Positions 1 through 11,012 of a stretch of DNA of 64,000 nucleotides are shown in pieces. The position numbers and the translations under genes are program-made. The notes under the pieces were generated by a model. The model was not told the origin of the DNA. It made no database searches and saw nothing but the letters and a program-made list of their open reading frames with translations. Numbering within the stretch: the first letter of the stretch is position 1; each line of letters opens with the position of its first letter. Source of the DNA: Bradyrhizobium sp. STM 3843 (lineage in GTDB: Bacteria > Pseudomonadota > Alphaproteobacteria > Rhizobiales > Xanthobacteraceae); assembly GCF_000239815.1 (NCBI RefSeq), contig NZ_CAFK01000088.1:1-64000 (forward strand), given 5' to 3'.

Positions 1-1062
1 CCTTAGCGCGCCGTCCTCGCGCATCATCTCGACCAGCATCCCTTCGCGCAGGCCGCGGTCGGCGACCCGCAGCCGCGGCAGCGGGAACGCCTGGCGGATC
101 GAGTCCAGGATCGCGCAGCCGGCGAGCACGAGGTCGGCGCGCTCGACACTGATGCAATTATTGTCCGCGCGCTCCCGATAGCTCATGGACAAGAGCCGCG
201 CGATGGTGGCCGAGATCTCGGCATCGTTGATCCAGATACCGTCCACCCGCCTGCGATCATAGCGCATCAGATTGAGGTGAATCCCTGCGAGTGTCGTGAC
301 GGTGCCGGACGTGCCGAGCAGATGCATGCCGGCGAGATCGCCGCCGTGCTCGGCCGCAAAGGGTGCGACATGCCCCGACACCGTCTCGACCATCGCGGCA
401 TAGATCTCGGGCGTGACGTCACGGCCGCCGAACCGTTCGGCAAGCGTGACCACCCCGAGCGGGATCGACATCCAGGCCTTGATCTGCGGTTCCGCATGGC
501 GGTCCGCCGGGTCGCGCTCGATCCGCACCAATTCGCTGGAGCCGCCGCCGATATCGAACAGGATCGCGCCGTGCCCATGGGGGTCGAGCAGCGGCGCGCA
601 GCCTTTCACCGCCAGCGCGGCCTCGGTTTCGCGGTCGATCACCTCGAGCCGGATGCCGGTCTCGGCCGCCACCCGGTCCCGAAAACCCTGGGCATTCGAG
701 GCCGCCCGGCAGGCTTCGGTCGCGATCAGGCGCAGGCGCCTGGCCTTTCGGAACTGGATCTTGTCCCGGCAGATGCTGAGCGCGGCAATGGCGCGTTCCA
801 TTGCCGCCTCGCTGATGCAGCCGGTGGTCGAGATGCCCTCGCCCAGCCGGACGATGCGCGAGAACGAGTCCACCACGCGAAAACTCTCGCCCGAGGGACA
901 GGCGATCAGGAGCCGACAGTTGTTGGTTCCGAGATCGAGAGCCGCGTAGACGCTGCTGCCATTGGCGGCACACGGCGTCCCAGGGTCCAGACCCGGTTGC
1001 AGTCCAGGCTCGATGTTCCCGCGCGGTGCAAGGCTCTCTCGCAGCCGCGTGTCATTGATCAT
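1..1062 (-). CDS. ppx: Ppx/GppA family exopolyphosphatase (3' end beyond the left edge)
   Basis: The frame is open from an ATG at 1062 leftwards to base 1, giving 354 codons without a stop, so the C-terminus lies outside the window. Residues of about 40-50 contain DLGTNNCRLL, the first phosphate loop of the ASKHA/Ppx-GppA fold, and DIGGGSSELV further on is the second. The family hydrolyses terminal phosphate from polyphosphate or the gamma/epsilon phosphate of pppGpp in the cytosol; sequence alone does not separate these activities. The first 35 or so residues are Pro/Gly-rich and lie outside the fold. The gene is divergent from the molybdoenzyme at 1285. The antisense frames over this gene are shadows. 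Confidence 0.88.
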   Translation of the reverse strand, partial: MINDTRLRESLAPRGNIEPGLQPGLDPGTPCAANGSSVYAALDLGTNNCRLLIACPSGESFRVVDSFSRIVRLGEGISTTGCISEAAMERAIAALSICRDKIQFRKARRLRLIATEACRAASNAQGFRDRVAAETGIRLEVIDRETEAALAVKGCAPLLDPHGHGAILFDIGGGSSELVRIERDPADRHAEPQIKAWMSIPLGVVTLAERFGGRDVTPEIYAAMVETVSGHVAPFAAEHGGDLAGMHLLGTSGTVTTLAGIHLNLMRYDRRRVDGIWINDAEISATIARLLSMSYRERADNNCISVERADLVLAGCAILDSIRQAFPLPRLRVADRGLREGMLVEMMREDGALR

Positions 1063-1284
1063 CCAAATTGTCTTTCCGCCGGCGCAAGCCGCCGGCATGG
1101 AATTTCGCTTTCCTGAAACATTAGCAGTGCATAGCGCCTGTGCAACAGTCCCGACGCGCCCGGAGAGCCCTTCCTTGAGGCATGACGAACCATTCCTAAT
1201 CGGGCGTTGTCGGGCGCGGAGGGGCAGACTATCTGGGAACAGCACGCGATTTTCGCGACCATCCAGCCTTTTGGGTTCAATTCC

Positions 1285-3660
1285 ATGCAAGATTTCACCT
1301 CCCCGGCCGCCCTCGAAAACGCCATGGCGCTGCAGAAATTCGGGGTCGGCCAGCCGGTGCGCCGCAAAGAGGATGACACGCTGGTCCGGGGCCAGGGCAA
1401 ATATACCGATGACGTCAACTTGCCCGGCCAGGCCTATGCCTGGATCGTCCGCTCCAGCCATGCCCACGGCCGGATCAAGGCGATCGACACCGCGGCTGCC
1501 AAGGCCATGCCTGGTGTGCTCGGGGTCTGGACCGGCGCCGACCTTGCGGCCGCCAATTACGGGCCCTTCACCTGCGGCCTGCCGCTGAAAAACCGTGACG
1601 GCACCCCGATCCTGCAGACCAATCGCATGGCCTTGCCGACCGACAAGGTCCGCTTCGTCGGCGATCCCGTGGCCTTCGTCGTTGCCGAGACCATGAACCA
1701 GGCCCGCGACGCCGCCGAAGCGGTCGAGGTCGACATCGAGCCGCTCCCCGCGGTCACCAATGCCGAGGAAGCAACCAAGCCCGGCGCGCCCCAGCTCTAC
1801 GACCACATCCCGAACAACGTGGCGCTGGACTATCATTATGGCGACACCGCCAAGATCGATGAGGCCTTTGCCAAGGCCGCCCATGTGACCCGGCTCGACA
1901 TTCTCAACACCCGCATCGCGGTCGTGCCGATGGAGCCACGGGTTGCGCTAGCCTCCTTCGACAAGGGAAACGAGCGCTACACGCTCCAGGTGCCGACGCA
2001 GGGCGTTTCCGGCAACAAGGCGATGCTGGCGAAGATCCTGAACGTCGCGCCGGAGAAGGTGCGCATCCTGACCGGCAATGTCGGCGGCTCATTCGGCATG
2101 AAGAACGTCGGCTACCCCGAATATGTCTGCATCCTGCATGCGGCCAAGGAGCTGGGACGCCCGGTGAAATGGCGCGACGAGCGCTCCGGCAGCTTCCTGT
2201 CCGACAGCCACGGCCGCGACCAGATCATCCATGGCGAGCTTGCGCTCGATGCCGAGGGCCATTTCCTGGCGGTGCGGCTGTCCGGCTACGGCAATCTCGG
2301 CGCCTACATCATGGGCGTCGCGCCGAGCCCGCTTTCGCTCAACACCGGCAAGAACCTGGCCAGCGTCTATCGCACGCCGCTGCTGTCGGTCGACATCAAG
2401 ACCGTGCTCACCAACATCACCTTGATGGGCGCCTATCGCGGCGCCGGCCGGCCCGAGGCGAACTATTTCATGGAGCGGCTGATCGACAGCGCCGCCGACG
2501 AGATGGGCATCGACCGGCTGACCATGCGCAAGCGCAATTTCATCAAGCCGAACCAGATGCCGTTCCCGGCGGCGTCGGGCGTGACGTATGATTCCGGCGA
2601 TTTCGCCGCGGTGTTCCAGAAGGCGTTGGAGCTGTCCGACTTCGACAATTACAACAAGCGCAAGCGCGAGAGCCGCAGGAACGGCAAGCTGCGCGGCGTC
2701 GCCGTCGGCTCCTATCTCGAGGTCACCGCACCGCCCTCAGGAGAACTCGGCAAGATCACCTTCGATGCCGATGGCGGCGTGACGCTCACCACCGGCACGC
2801 TGGATTACGGCCAGGGCCACGCCACGCCGTTCGCCCAGGTGCTGTCGGCCCAGCTCGGCGTTCCCTTCGAGAAGGTCCGGCTGGAGCAGAGCGATAGCGA
2901 CCTCGTCCGCTTCGGCAACGGCACCGGCGGCTCGCGCTCGATCACCGCGACCGGCCAGGCGATCGTCGAGGCCTCGCAGCTCGTGATCGCCAAGGGCAAG
3001 CAGGCGGCGGCGCATCTGCTCGAGGCGTCCGAGGCCGACATCGAATTCGGCGATGGCCGCTTCACCATCGCCGGCACCGACCGCGCTATCGACATCATGG
3101 AGCTGGCGCAGCGGATGCGCGAGGGCAAGATGCCCGAGGGCGTGCCGGCCTCGCTCGATGTCGACCACGCCACCAACGGCACGGAATCGGCATTCCCGAA
3201 CGGGTGCCATGTCGCCGAGGTCGAGGTCGATCCGGACACCGGTGTGGTGCAAGTGGTCGCCTATACCGGCGTCAACGACTTCGGCACCGTCGTCAATCCG
3301 ATGATCGTCGCCGGCCAGCTTCACGGCGGCGTCGCGCAAGGCATCGGCCAGGCCCTGATGGAGCATGTGCGTTACGACGAGAGCGGCCAGCCGATTACGG
3401 GATCGCTGATGGACTATGCCCTGCCCCGCGCCTCCGACATCCCGAGCATGACGGTGGGCGATCACCCGGTGCCAGCCAAGACCAATCCCTTGGGCACCAA
3501 GGGCTGCGGCGAAGCCGGCTGCGCCGGCTCGCTCTCGACCGTGGTCAACGCCGTGATCGACGCGCTGTCGGAGTATGGCGTCAAGCACCTCGACATGCCC
3601 TTGACCGCGGAGAAGGTCTGGCGCGCGATCCAGGACGGCAAGGCGAACAAGGCGGCGTAA
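1285..3660 (+). CDS. CoxL-like molybdopterin-binding subunit (xanthine dehydrogenase family)
   Basis: About 791 residues, the usual length of the large subunit of molybdenum hydroxylases. The active-site loop reads AYRGAGR, the signature of form II (CoxL-like) proteins, not the AYRCSFR of true CO dehydrogenase. The C-terminal KGCGEAGCAG holds the conserved glutamate that acts as base at the Mo centre. ATG 1285 is chosen because the family's QPVRRKED entry motif follows about 20 residues later; ATG 1324 is a possible alternative, and the frame is open further upstream to 1207. Normally such subunits sit beside a FAD subunit and a 2Fe-2S subunit, but neither is adjacent here. The substrate is unknown; an aldehyde or heteroaromatic compound is likelier than CO. 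Confidence 0.88.
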   Translation: MQDFTSPAALENAMALQKFGVGQPVRRKEDDTLVRGQGKYTDDVNLPGQAYAWIVRSSHAHGRIKAIDTAAAKAMPGVLGVWTGADLAAANYGPFTCGLPLKNRDGTPILQTNRMALPTDKVRFVGDPVAFVVAETMNQARDAAEAVEVDIEPLPAVTNAEEATKPGAPQLYDHIPNNVALDYHYGDTAKIDEAFAKAAHVTRLDILNTRIAVVPMEPRVALASFDKGNERYTLQVPTQGVSGNKAMLAKILNVAPEKVRILTGNVGGSFGMKNVGYPEYVCILHAAKELGRPVKWRDERSGSFLSDSHGRDQIIHGELALDAEGHFLAVRLSGYGNLGAYIMGVAPSPLSLNTGKNLASVYRTPLLSVDIKTVLTNITLMGAYRGAGRPEANYFMERLIDSAADEMGIDRLTMRKRNFIKPNQMPFPAASGVTYDSGDFAAVFQKALELSDFDNYNKRKRESRRNGKLRGVAVGSYLEVTAPPSGELGKITFDADGGVTLTTGTLDYGQGHATPFAQVLSAQLGVPFEKVRLEQSDSDLVRFGNGTGGSRSITATGQAIVEASQLVIAKGKQAAAHLLEASEADIEFGDGRFTIAGTDRAIDIMELAQRMREGKMPEGVPASLDVDHATNGTESAFPNGCHVAEVEVDPDTGVVQVVAYTGVNDFGTVVNPMIVAGQLHGGVAQGIGQALMEHVRYDESGQPITGSLMDYALPRASDIPSMTVGDHPVPAKTNPLGTKGCGEAGCAGSLSTVVNAVIDALSEYGVKHLDMPLTAEKVWRAIQDGKANKAA

Positions 3661-3708
3661 GCGCGCCGTGGCGGACTCGGGTACTTGGCGCTCGCTTCAA
3701 TTCTCAAC

Positions 3709-3811
3709 TGTCATCGTCCGCGAAGGCGGACGATCCAGTATTCCAGAGACGGCAGTGCTTCAGCCGAGGGGTCGCGGCGTACTGGATGCCCCGCCTGCGC
3801 GGGACATGACA
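3709..3811. repeat. Dispersed palindromic repeat
   Basis: The termini are TGTCATCGTCCGC and GCGCGGGACATGACA, with internal GATCCAGTA and TACTGGAT arms that pair. It fills the gap between two convergent genes, so its RNA could end transcription from both sides. It belongs to the same class as the other GTCAT/ATGAC-ended elements in this window. Confidence 0.75.
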
Positions 3812-3863
3812 ATGGTGTGTGAGGCGACCGCGTACCTTTTTCGAAGCGGTGTCTCTTCCACGT

Positions 3864-4670
3864 CTAAGCCATCGCCTGCTCCCTCGGCTCATAGATCGCG
3901 ACGTGATGGCAATGCGCGAGCGGCGTTGTCCCGTTCGCAACCACGAGCGCATCGAGTTCGACGAAGCGGTGGCCCTTCTTCTCGTAATTGGCGACCACTC
4001 TCGCGCGCGCCGTGAACTCATCACCTTCCGAAAAAGCCGAGAGCAACTGCATGCGACTGCCGACATGAATCCATGGCCCCAGGATCACGTTGTCGACCAG
4101 GAGGCGGTTCATCACCCGTTGCAGCATGCCGGGGTGGCCGAGACGATGGTCGGCATAGATCGGAGCACGCTCGCTGATCTCAGCAAGGTAGGCTGCGGCG
4201 GTTGGCCCGGGCCAGGCGCGCGGCGCCGTGCCGAGAAGGCTTCCGACCGCGAACGACTCCGCGCTGACGGGCTTGCGCTCGGCGATTGCTCCGACATCTT
4301 CGTAATCGTTGAGCGCAATCGGCTGCGCCGCTGACGGCAGCGACGCCGATCCGGTGGCACAGAGCTCGCCGCGGCTCTCGACCTCGAGCGTCAGCCTATC
4401 CTCGGCTTCTATGGCCCTGACTTCGACCATCTCGCCGTCATAGACCGGTTTGACGAACCGCGCCTCAATCAGGCCGCGCTCCAGGAATGGCCGGCCCCAT
4501 CGCGCCACCGGCAGATGCATCATATAGGCGATCACCTCGACGCCCGGCACCAATCCGCCGGTGAAGCCGAACCGCCGTGCCACCGTATCGTCGTGCATCT
4601 TGTTCTCGGACTGCTTGGCGGTGTTAGTGGCCTCGACGCGATAGGTCCTGAGCCGGCTCGCCATCGGCAT
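3864..4670 (-). CDS. Hot-dog fold, MaoC-like protein
   Basis: About 268 residues from ATG 4670, which is preceded by AGGGA four bases upstream; ATG 4664 is in frame and equally well placed. The region HDDTVARRFGFTGGLVPGVEV followed by FVKPVYDGEMVEV resembles the double hot-dog arrangement of MaoC/acyl-dehydratase proteins. The C-terminal half (PLAHCHHVAIYEPR) also looks like a hot-dog strand set. I see no clear hydratase D-x-x-x-x-H motif, so it may bind acyl-CoA without hydratase chemistry. Nothing in sequence sets the substrate. The gene stands alone on the minus strand, divergent from yaiI, with a 13-bp tandem repeat in the intergenic promoter region. Confidence 0.7.
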   Translation of the reverse strand: MPMASRLRTYRVEATNTAKQSENKMHDDTVARRFGFTGGLVPGVEVIAYMMHLPVARWGRPFLERGLIEARFVKPVYDGEMVEVRAIEAEDRLTLEVESRGELCATGSASLPSAAQPIALNDYEDVGAIAERKPVSAESFAVGSLLGTAPRAWPGPTAAAYLAEISERAPIYADHRLGHPGMLQRVMNRLLVDNVILGPWIHVGSRMQLLSAFSEGDEFTARARVVANYEKKGHRFVELDALVVANGTTPLAHCHHVAIYEPREQAMA

Positions 4671-4733
4671 TTTCCCTGCTTTACGCGATCTTGCCGGCGA
4701 TCGTAGCGACCGGACCTGCGGCGGCCAAGAAAA

Positions 4734-4794
4734 GCTTTGAAGACAGGCTTTGAACACAAGCTTTGAAGGCACCCTTTGAAGCCGCTGCTTTGGC
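4734..4794. repeat. 13-bp tandem repeat (4 regular units, a fifth degenerate)
   Basis: GCTTTGAA occurs at 4734, 4747 and 4760, CCTTTGAA at 4773, and GCTTTGGC at 4787. The first four are spaced exactly 13 bp apart. The array lies in the divergent intergenic region between the hot-dog gene (start 4670) and yaiI (start 4872). Confidence 0.85.
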
Positions 4795-4871
4795 TCGCAA
4801 TTTCAGCGGCAATGGGGTAACCAGCCGAGGCCCGCAACAACGGCCCGTAACACCGCCGGAAGACAGCCGAA

Positions 4872-5354
4872 TTGAACCCGACCCGCATCTATGTCGACGC
4901 CGACGCCTGCCCTGTGAAGGACGAGATCTATCGGGTCGCCGTCCGGCATGGCGTGCCGGTCAGCGTGGTCGCCGGCAATTTCATCCGGGTGCCGCAGGAT
5001 CCCCTCATCGAACGCGTCGCTGCGGGTTCCGGGATGGATGCCGCCGACAACTGGATCGCGGAACGGGCCGGCCGGGGCGACATTGTCATCACCTGGGACA
5101 TCCCGCTGGCGGACCGCTGCGTGAAGGCGGGCGCCGAGGTAATCGCGCCGAACGGCAAGCCGTTCACCGAGGACTCGATCGGCATGGCGCTGGCGGTGCG
5201 CAATTTGATGACCGATTTGCGGTCATCGGGCGAAGTGACCGGCGGCCCGAAATCCTACACGCCGCGCGACCGGTCGGCGTTCCTATCGACGCTCGATCAG
5301 ACCATCCGCCGCCTGCAGCGCCAGCGCGCAGAGATCGCGCAGCAGCAGAGTTAA
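4872..5354 (+). CDS. yaiI: YaiI/YqxD family protein (DUF188)
   Basis: 160 residues starting at TTG 4872 with GGAAGA about 9 bp upstream. The N-terminus reads [11 protein letters not shown], the hallmark of the DUF188 (YaiI/YqxD) family, followed by [12 protein letters not shown] and [11 protein letters not shown], both conserved in the family. The fold is PIN/NYN-nuclease-like with clustered acidic residues, which suggests a metal-dependent RNA-processing activity, but no function is established. It ends seven bases before the ABC-F gene, so the two are very likely co-transcribed; ABC-F proteins act on the ribosome. Confidence 0.93.
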   Translation: MNPTRIYVDADACPVKDEIYRVAVRHGVPVSVVAGNFIRVPQDPLIERVAAGSGMDAADNWIAERAGRGDIVITWDIPLADRCVKAGAEVIAPNGKPFTEDSIGMALAVRNLMTDLRSSGEVTGGPKSYTPRDRSAFLSTLDQTIRRLQRQRAEIAQQQS

Positions 5355-5360
5355 TCGACC

Positions 5361-7181
<1,821 letters not shown>

Positions 7182-7234
7182 GGCGTCGATATGAAGCTGC
7201 CAAAGATGCCGCAGCCGTGGCCGAGCAATCGGTA

Positions 7235-7260
7235 CCCCCTCTCCCACAAGGGGAGAGGGT
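7235..7260. terminator. Hairpin after uup (repeat-derived)
   Basis: The arms CCCTCTCCC (7237-7245) and GGGGAGAGGG (7250-7259) form a strong GC-rich stem 54 bp after the uup stop. There is no clear U-run, so it may be a repeat serving as a terminator. The same stem recurs at 36475 and 36597. Confidence 0.55.
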
Positions 7261-7329
7261 GCGCCGTCAGCGCGGATCAATCCGCGCACCACAACTAACG
7301 GTGGAAACAGATCGTTTTGAGGGATGCCC

Positions 7330-8409
7330 ATGACCACCCCACTCGCCGCCAAGATCGCCCGTGAATACGGCACGCCTTGCGCCGTCATCGACATGGACAA
7401 AGTCGAGCGCAACATCGCGCGCGTGCAGGCGCTGTGCGAGGCGAGCGGTGTCGCCAACCGGCCGCACATCAAGACCCACAAGAGCCCCGTCCTCGCCAAG
7501 CTGCAGATCGCAGCCGGCGCCAAGGGCATCACCTGCCAGAAGATCGGCGAGGCCGAGATCATGGCGGACGCCGGCATCGACAACATCCTGATCAGCTACA
7601 ACCTGATCGGCGAGGAGAAGATGGGCCGGCTCGCCGCGCTCCAGGCCAAGGCCGACATGACGGTCGCCGCCGACAATCCGACGGTGATCGCCGGCCTGCC
7701 GCAGGCCGCGAAGCAATCAGGCCGCACGCTTTCGGTCGTGGTCGAATGCGATACGGGGCGCAAGCGCGCCGGTGTCGAGACGCCGGCAGAAGCCATTGCG
7801 CTGGCCAAGCAGATCGCCGCGTCCGAAGGCCTGCGCTTCGCCGGCTTCATGCTGTATCCGACCGAGACCGGCTGGGAGGACGCGCAGAAGTTCTACGACG
7901 CGGCGCTGGCCGGCGTGCGTACTGAAGGGCTCGATGCATCGATCGTTTCGACCGGCGGTTCGCCGAACCTGAAGAACCTCGGCAAGCTGAACGGCGCCAC
8001 CGAGCATCGTCCCGGCACCTACATCTACAACGACCGCATGCAGGTCGCCGCCGGCGTGGCGAGCTGGGACGATTGCGCGCTTCACATCTACTCGACTGTG
8101 GTGAGCCGCGCCGCTCCCGAGCGCGGCATTCTCGATGCCGGCTCCAAGACGCTGACCACCGACACCGGCGGGCTCGACGGGCACGGCCTGATCCTGGAGC
8201 ATCCGGAGGCGAAGATCGCGCGCTTTGCCGAGGAGCACGGTTTCCTCGACCTATCCCGCAGCAACACCCGGCCGAACGTCGGCGACGTCGTGCGCATCGT
8301 GCCCAACCATGTCTGCGTCGTCGTCAACATGATGGACGAAGTGGTGATGGTCCGCGGCGAGGAGATCCTGGGCACCCTGCCGGTCGCGGCGCGGGGGAAG
8401 CTTCGATAG
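7330..8409 (+). CDS. DSD1/D-threonine aldolase family PLP enzyme
   Basis: About 359 residues of the alanine-racemase-fold family. GTPCAVIDMDKVERNI is the usual entry, and RPHIKTHKSP carries the lysine that forms the PLP Schiff base. The C-terminal NHVC supplies the His/Cys pair that binds the divalent metal in D-threonine aldolase and D-serine dehydratase. The family splits D-3-hydroxy amino acids (retro-aldol) or dehydrates them. Two ATGs are possible, 7324 and 7330; GAGGG ends at 7323, so only 7330 leaves room for ribosome spacing. It is monocistronic by context, with a convergent flavoprotein downstream. Confidence 0.88.
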   Translation: MTTPLAAKIAREYGTPCAVIDMDKVERNIARVQALCEASGVANRPHIKTHKSPVLAKLQIAAGAKGITCQKIGEAEIMADAGIDNILISYNLIGEEKMGRLAALQAKADMTVAADNPTVIAGLPQAAKQSGRTLSVVVECDTGRKRAGVETPAEAIALAKQIAASEGLRFAGFMLYPTETGWEDAQKFYDAALAGVRTEGLDASIVSTGGSPNLKNLGKLNGATEHRPGTYIYNDRMQVAAGVASWDDCALHIYSTVVSRAAPERGILDAGSKTLTTDTGGLDGHGLILEHPEAKIARFAEEHGFLDLSRSNTRPNVGDVVRIVPNHVCVVVNMMDEVVMVRGEEILGTLPVAARGKLR

Positions 8410-8444
8410 GGTTCTAGTTTCCCGGCCGTCAATCCATACTCCCG

Positions 8445-8542
8445 ATCATTCCGGGATGCGCCGAAAGCGCAGGTCCGGAATCCATACTCCCGATCGTGGT
8501 TATGGATTCCGGGCCTGCGACTTCGTCACGCCCCGGAATGAC
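8445..8542. repeat. Dispersed palindromic repeat
   Basis: The element is ATCATTCCGGGATGCG...GCCCCGGAATGAC with an internal GGAATCCAT/ATGGATTCC pair. It separates two convergent genes. It is closely similar to the element at 43249-43370, including the centre CCATACTC-CGATCGTGGT. Confidence 0.8.
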
Positions 8543-8555
8543 ACCGCATTTGTGG

Positions 8556-9785
8556 CTACCGTTGCACCCACCTCAACACGCCTCCTCCCGCCGCCACACC
8601 TGTCGCAAATGACGCCTGCAGCAGATAGCCGCCGGTCGGCGCTTCCCAGTCCAGCATCTCGCCGCAGGCGAACACGCCGGGCAGACGCTTGATCATGTAA
8701 TCGGCATCGAGCTCATCACGCGCGATACCGCCGGCGGTCGAGATCGCGCGCGCGAGTCCGGCCGTGCCGTTGAGCTTCAGCGGCAAGCCGTTGATCAGCG
8801 CGGCGAGTTGCTCCGGCGGCAGAGATGATGGAGACAGGCCGGCGGCCTTGCCCGCCTCCTGCACCAAACCGATCGCGACGGGCGAGAGCTGCAGCGCCTT
8901 GCGCAGGAAATTGGAGAAAGACTGTTTGCCTCGCGGCGCCTTGAGCCGCGCAATTAACTCCTGCGTTCCGAGGTCAGGTCGAAGAGCGATCAGCAATGTC
9001 GCCGCTCCCGCCGACGCGATAGCCTCGCGCAGCTCAGCAGAGAGCGCGTAGATCGCACCGCCCTCGATGCCGTGGCGGGTGATGATGGCTTCACCGCGTA
9101 CGCTCCGGCCGCTGAAGCTCAACGCGATGCTCTTCAGCGGCTGTCCCTCGAAGCGCTCGCGGAAGAGGTCCGACCAGCCGACGCTGAAGCCGCAATTGGC
9201 AGGCCGGAGCGGCGCGATCGCAACACCTCTGGCCGCAAGGATGGACGTCCACGCCCCATCCGAGCCGAGCCGCGGCCAGCTCGCGCCGCCGAGCGCCAGC
9301 ACAATGGCATCGGCTGCGACCACGCGCGAACCGGTCGGTGTTTCGAATTGCAATCGGCGCTGCTCGTCCCAGCCAGTCCAGCGGTGCCGCAGCTCCAATC
9401 GCACGCCCTGCGCCGCGAGACGCCGCAGCCAAGCCCTTAGCAAGGGTGACGCCTTGAAGCTTTCGGGGAAGACCCGACCCGAGGAGCCGACGAATGTCTT
9501 TTCGCCGAGCGTCTCGCACCATGCGCGCAGGCGCTCTGGCGGAAACACGCGGACCGCGGCTTCGAGAAATGGCGCCGCCTCGCGATAGCGCGACAGGAAC
9601 GCCGGCAGCTCCTCGCTATGGGTGAGATTGAGCCCGCCGCGCCCGGCCATCAGGAATTTGCGCGCCGGCGACGGCATCGCGTCATACACGGTGACGGCGG
9701 CCCCGCCTTCGGCGAGCACCTCGGCCGCCATCAGCCCGGCGGGGCCGGCGCCGATGATGGCGATGTGGTTTGGCATTGAGGACAT
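8556..9785 (-). CDS. NAD(P)/FAD-dependent oxidoreductase, BaiN/HI0933-like (TIGR03862 type)
   Basis: 409 residues. IIGAGPAGLMAAEVLAEGG near the N-terminus is the FAD-binding Rossmann loop. AGRGGLNLTHSE, GRVFPESFKA, STAGGIARDELD and GEMLDWEAPTGGY are conserved landmarks of the HI0933/BaiN flavoprotein family. The protein is soluble with no signal peptide. Proposed roles in the family include reduction of enone or steroid-like substrates and RNA-modification cofactors; none can be assigned here. ATG at 9785; an in-frame ATG at 9773 is also possible. The gene sits alone between repeat elements. Confidence 0.87.
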   Translation of the reverse strand: MSSMPNHIAIIGAGPAGLMAAEVLAEGGAAVTVYDAMPSPARKFLMAGRGGLNLTHSEELPAFLSRYREAAPFLEAAVRVFPPERLRAWCETLGEKTFVGSSGRVFPESFKASPLLRAWLRRLAAQGVRLELRHRWTGWDEQRRLQFETPTGSRVVAADAIVLALGGASWPRLGSDGAWTSILAARGVAIAPLRPANCGFSVGWSDLFRERFEGQPLKSIALSFSGRSVRGEAIITRHGIEGGAIYALSAELREAIASAGAATLLIALRPDLGTQELIARLKAPRGKQSFSNFLRKALQLSPVAIGLVQEAGKAAGLSPSSLPPEQLAALINGLPLKLNGTAGLARAISTAGGIARDELDADYMIKRLPGVFACGEMLDWEAPTGGYLLQASFATGVAAGGGVLRWVQR

Positions 9786-9824
9786 CGCGCGAATTTAAGC
9801 CGCGCCGGTCGCGAAACAACAGCT

Positions 9825-9914
9825 CGTCATGCCCGGGCTTGACCCGGGCATCCACGCACCACCAAGCATGCGGTGCCAAAGACGTGGATGGCCGGGTCAA
9901 GCCCGGCCATGACG
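9825..9914. repeat. Dispersed palindromic repeat
   Basis: The termini are perfectly complementary (CGTCATG at 9825, CATGACG ending at 9914). Internal arms CCGGGC/GCCCGG pair, and ATCCACG pairs with CGTGGAT. It lies between two leftward genes. Confidence 0.85.
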
Positions 9915-9940
9915 AACGAGTTCATGGCGGACACCGAGAA

Positions 9941-10858
9941 CTACAACTTAATCCCCGCCCTTGCGGCAGCCTGGGCGACATATTTCTGCGTCTGCTCGAA
10001 GGCGCCCTGCAGGGCCTTGGCGGTCGACATGTCGCTGATCTCGGCGAAGTTCGCTGCGATCGCGTCCGGCGTCCATTCCGATGGGGGCAGATTGATGCCT
10101 TCGGTTTCGAGGATCCTGATCACGGCAAACGAGCCGGCGCCTGCGCCCATGATGGTCTTGGTCGGCGCGTCCTCGCTCAACAGATATTCCACCGCCGGCG
10201 TGATCGCCTCCGGCTTCATCAGTTGCAGCGCCTGCGGCGGCAACAGCTCTTCGGTCATGCGGGTCGCAGCCGTCGGCGAGATCGTGTTGACGCGAATGTT
10301 GTTCTTGCGGCCTTCGTCCGCCAGCACGTTCATCAGGCCGACGATGCCGGCCTTCGCCGCACCGTAATTGGCCTGGCCGAAATTGCCGTAGAGGCCGGAG
10401 GACGAGGTCGTCACGACGATGCGGCCATAATTGCGGTCGCGCATGCCGGCCCACACCGCCTTGCAGCAGTGGAAGGTGCCGACCAGATGCACGTCGAGCA
10501 CCTTGGCGAAATCGGCCAGCTCCATCTTGCCGAACGACTTGTCGCGCAGGATGCCGGCATTGGCGCACAGCAGATCGACACTGCCCCACTCCTTGGTCGC
10601 GCGCTCGACCATCGCAGTGACCTGCTCGAAATTGGAGACGTCGGCGCCATCGGCCATCGCGGTGCCGCCGGCCTTGCGGATCTCCTCGACGACCGTTTCA
10701 GCGGGCGTAAGCGAACCGCCGGAGCCATCGCGGGCGCCGCCGAAATCGTTGACCACGACCTTGGCGCCGCGGCTGGCAAGCCCCAGCGCATGCGCGCGCC
10801 CCAGGCCATTGCCCGCGCCGGTGACGATGGCGACACGTCCGTCAAATCTGATTGCCAT
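9941..10858 (-). CDS. Short-chain dehydrogenase, 3-hydroxyacyl-CoA dehydrogenase type
   Basis: 305 residues. The NAD loop TGAGNGLGRAHAL and the long insert VVNDFGGARDGSGGSLTPAE are typical of the dehydrogenase domain of peroxisomal multifunctional enzyme type 2. The catalytic set is visible as S in TTSSSG and YGAAKAG (Tyr/Lys). A C-terminal extension of about 60 residues beyond the core is present. The likely reaction is oxidation of a 3-hydroxyacyl-CoA with NAD. It is the last gene of the leftward acyl-CoA block and is separated from the MaoC gene by a palindromic repeat. Confidence 0.85.
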   Translation of the reverse strand: MAIRFDGRVAIVTGAGNGLGRAHALGLASRGAKVVVNDFGGARDGSGGSLTPAETVVEEIRKAGGTAMADGADVSNFEQVTAMVERATKEWGSVDLLCANAGILRDKSFGKMELADFAKVLDVHLVGTFHCCKAVWAGMRDRNYGRIVVTTSSSGLYGNFGQANYGAAKAGIVGLMNVLADEGRKNNIRVNTISPTAATRMTEELLPPQALQLMKPEAITPAVEYLLSEDAPTKTIMGAGAGSFAVIRILETEGINLPPSEWTPDAIAANFAEISDMSTAKALQGAFEQTQKYVAQAAARAGIKL

Positions 10859-10882
10859 GTTTATTTTCCTATCGTTGTTAGC

Positions 10883-11003
10883 TCGTCATGCCCGGGCAAA
10901 AGCGCGAAGCGCGTCTTCGTCCGAAATCCCCCGGGCATCCATCAGAAAACTGATCAGCCTTTCATCAGTGATGGATTGCCGGGTCAAGCCCGGCAATGAC
11001 GAG
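10883..11003. repeat. Dispersed palindromic repeat
   Basis: The ends CTCGTCATG and CAATGACGAG are complementary, and CCCGGGC pairs with a GCCCGG arm. The centre carries GAAAACTGATCAG with ATCACTGATGGAT. It is transcribed between the MaoC and SDR genes if they share an operon. Confidence 0.82.
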
Positions 11004-11012
11004 GGTGGCGGG

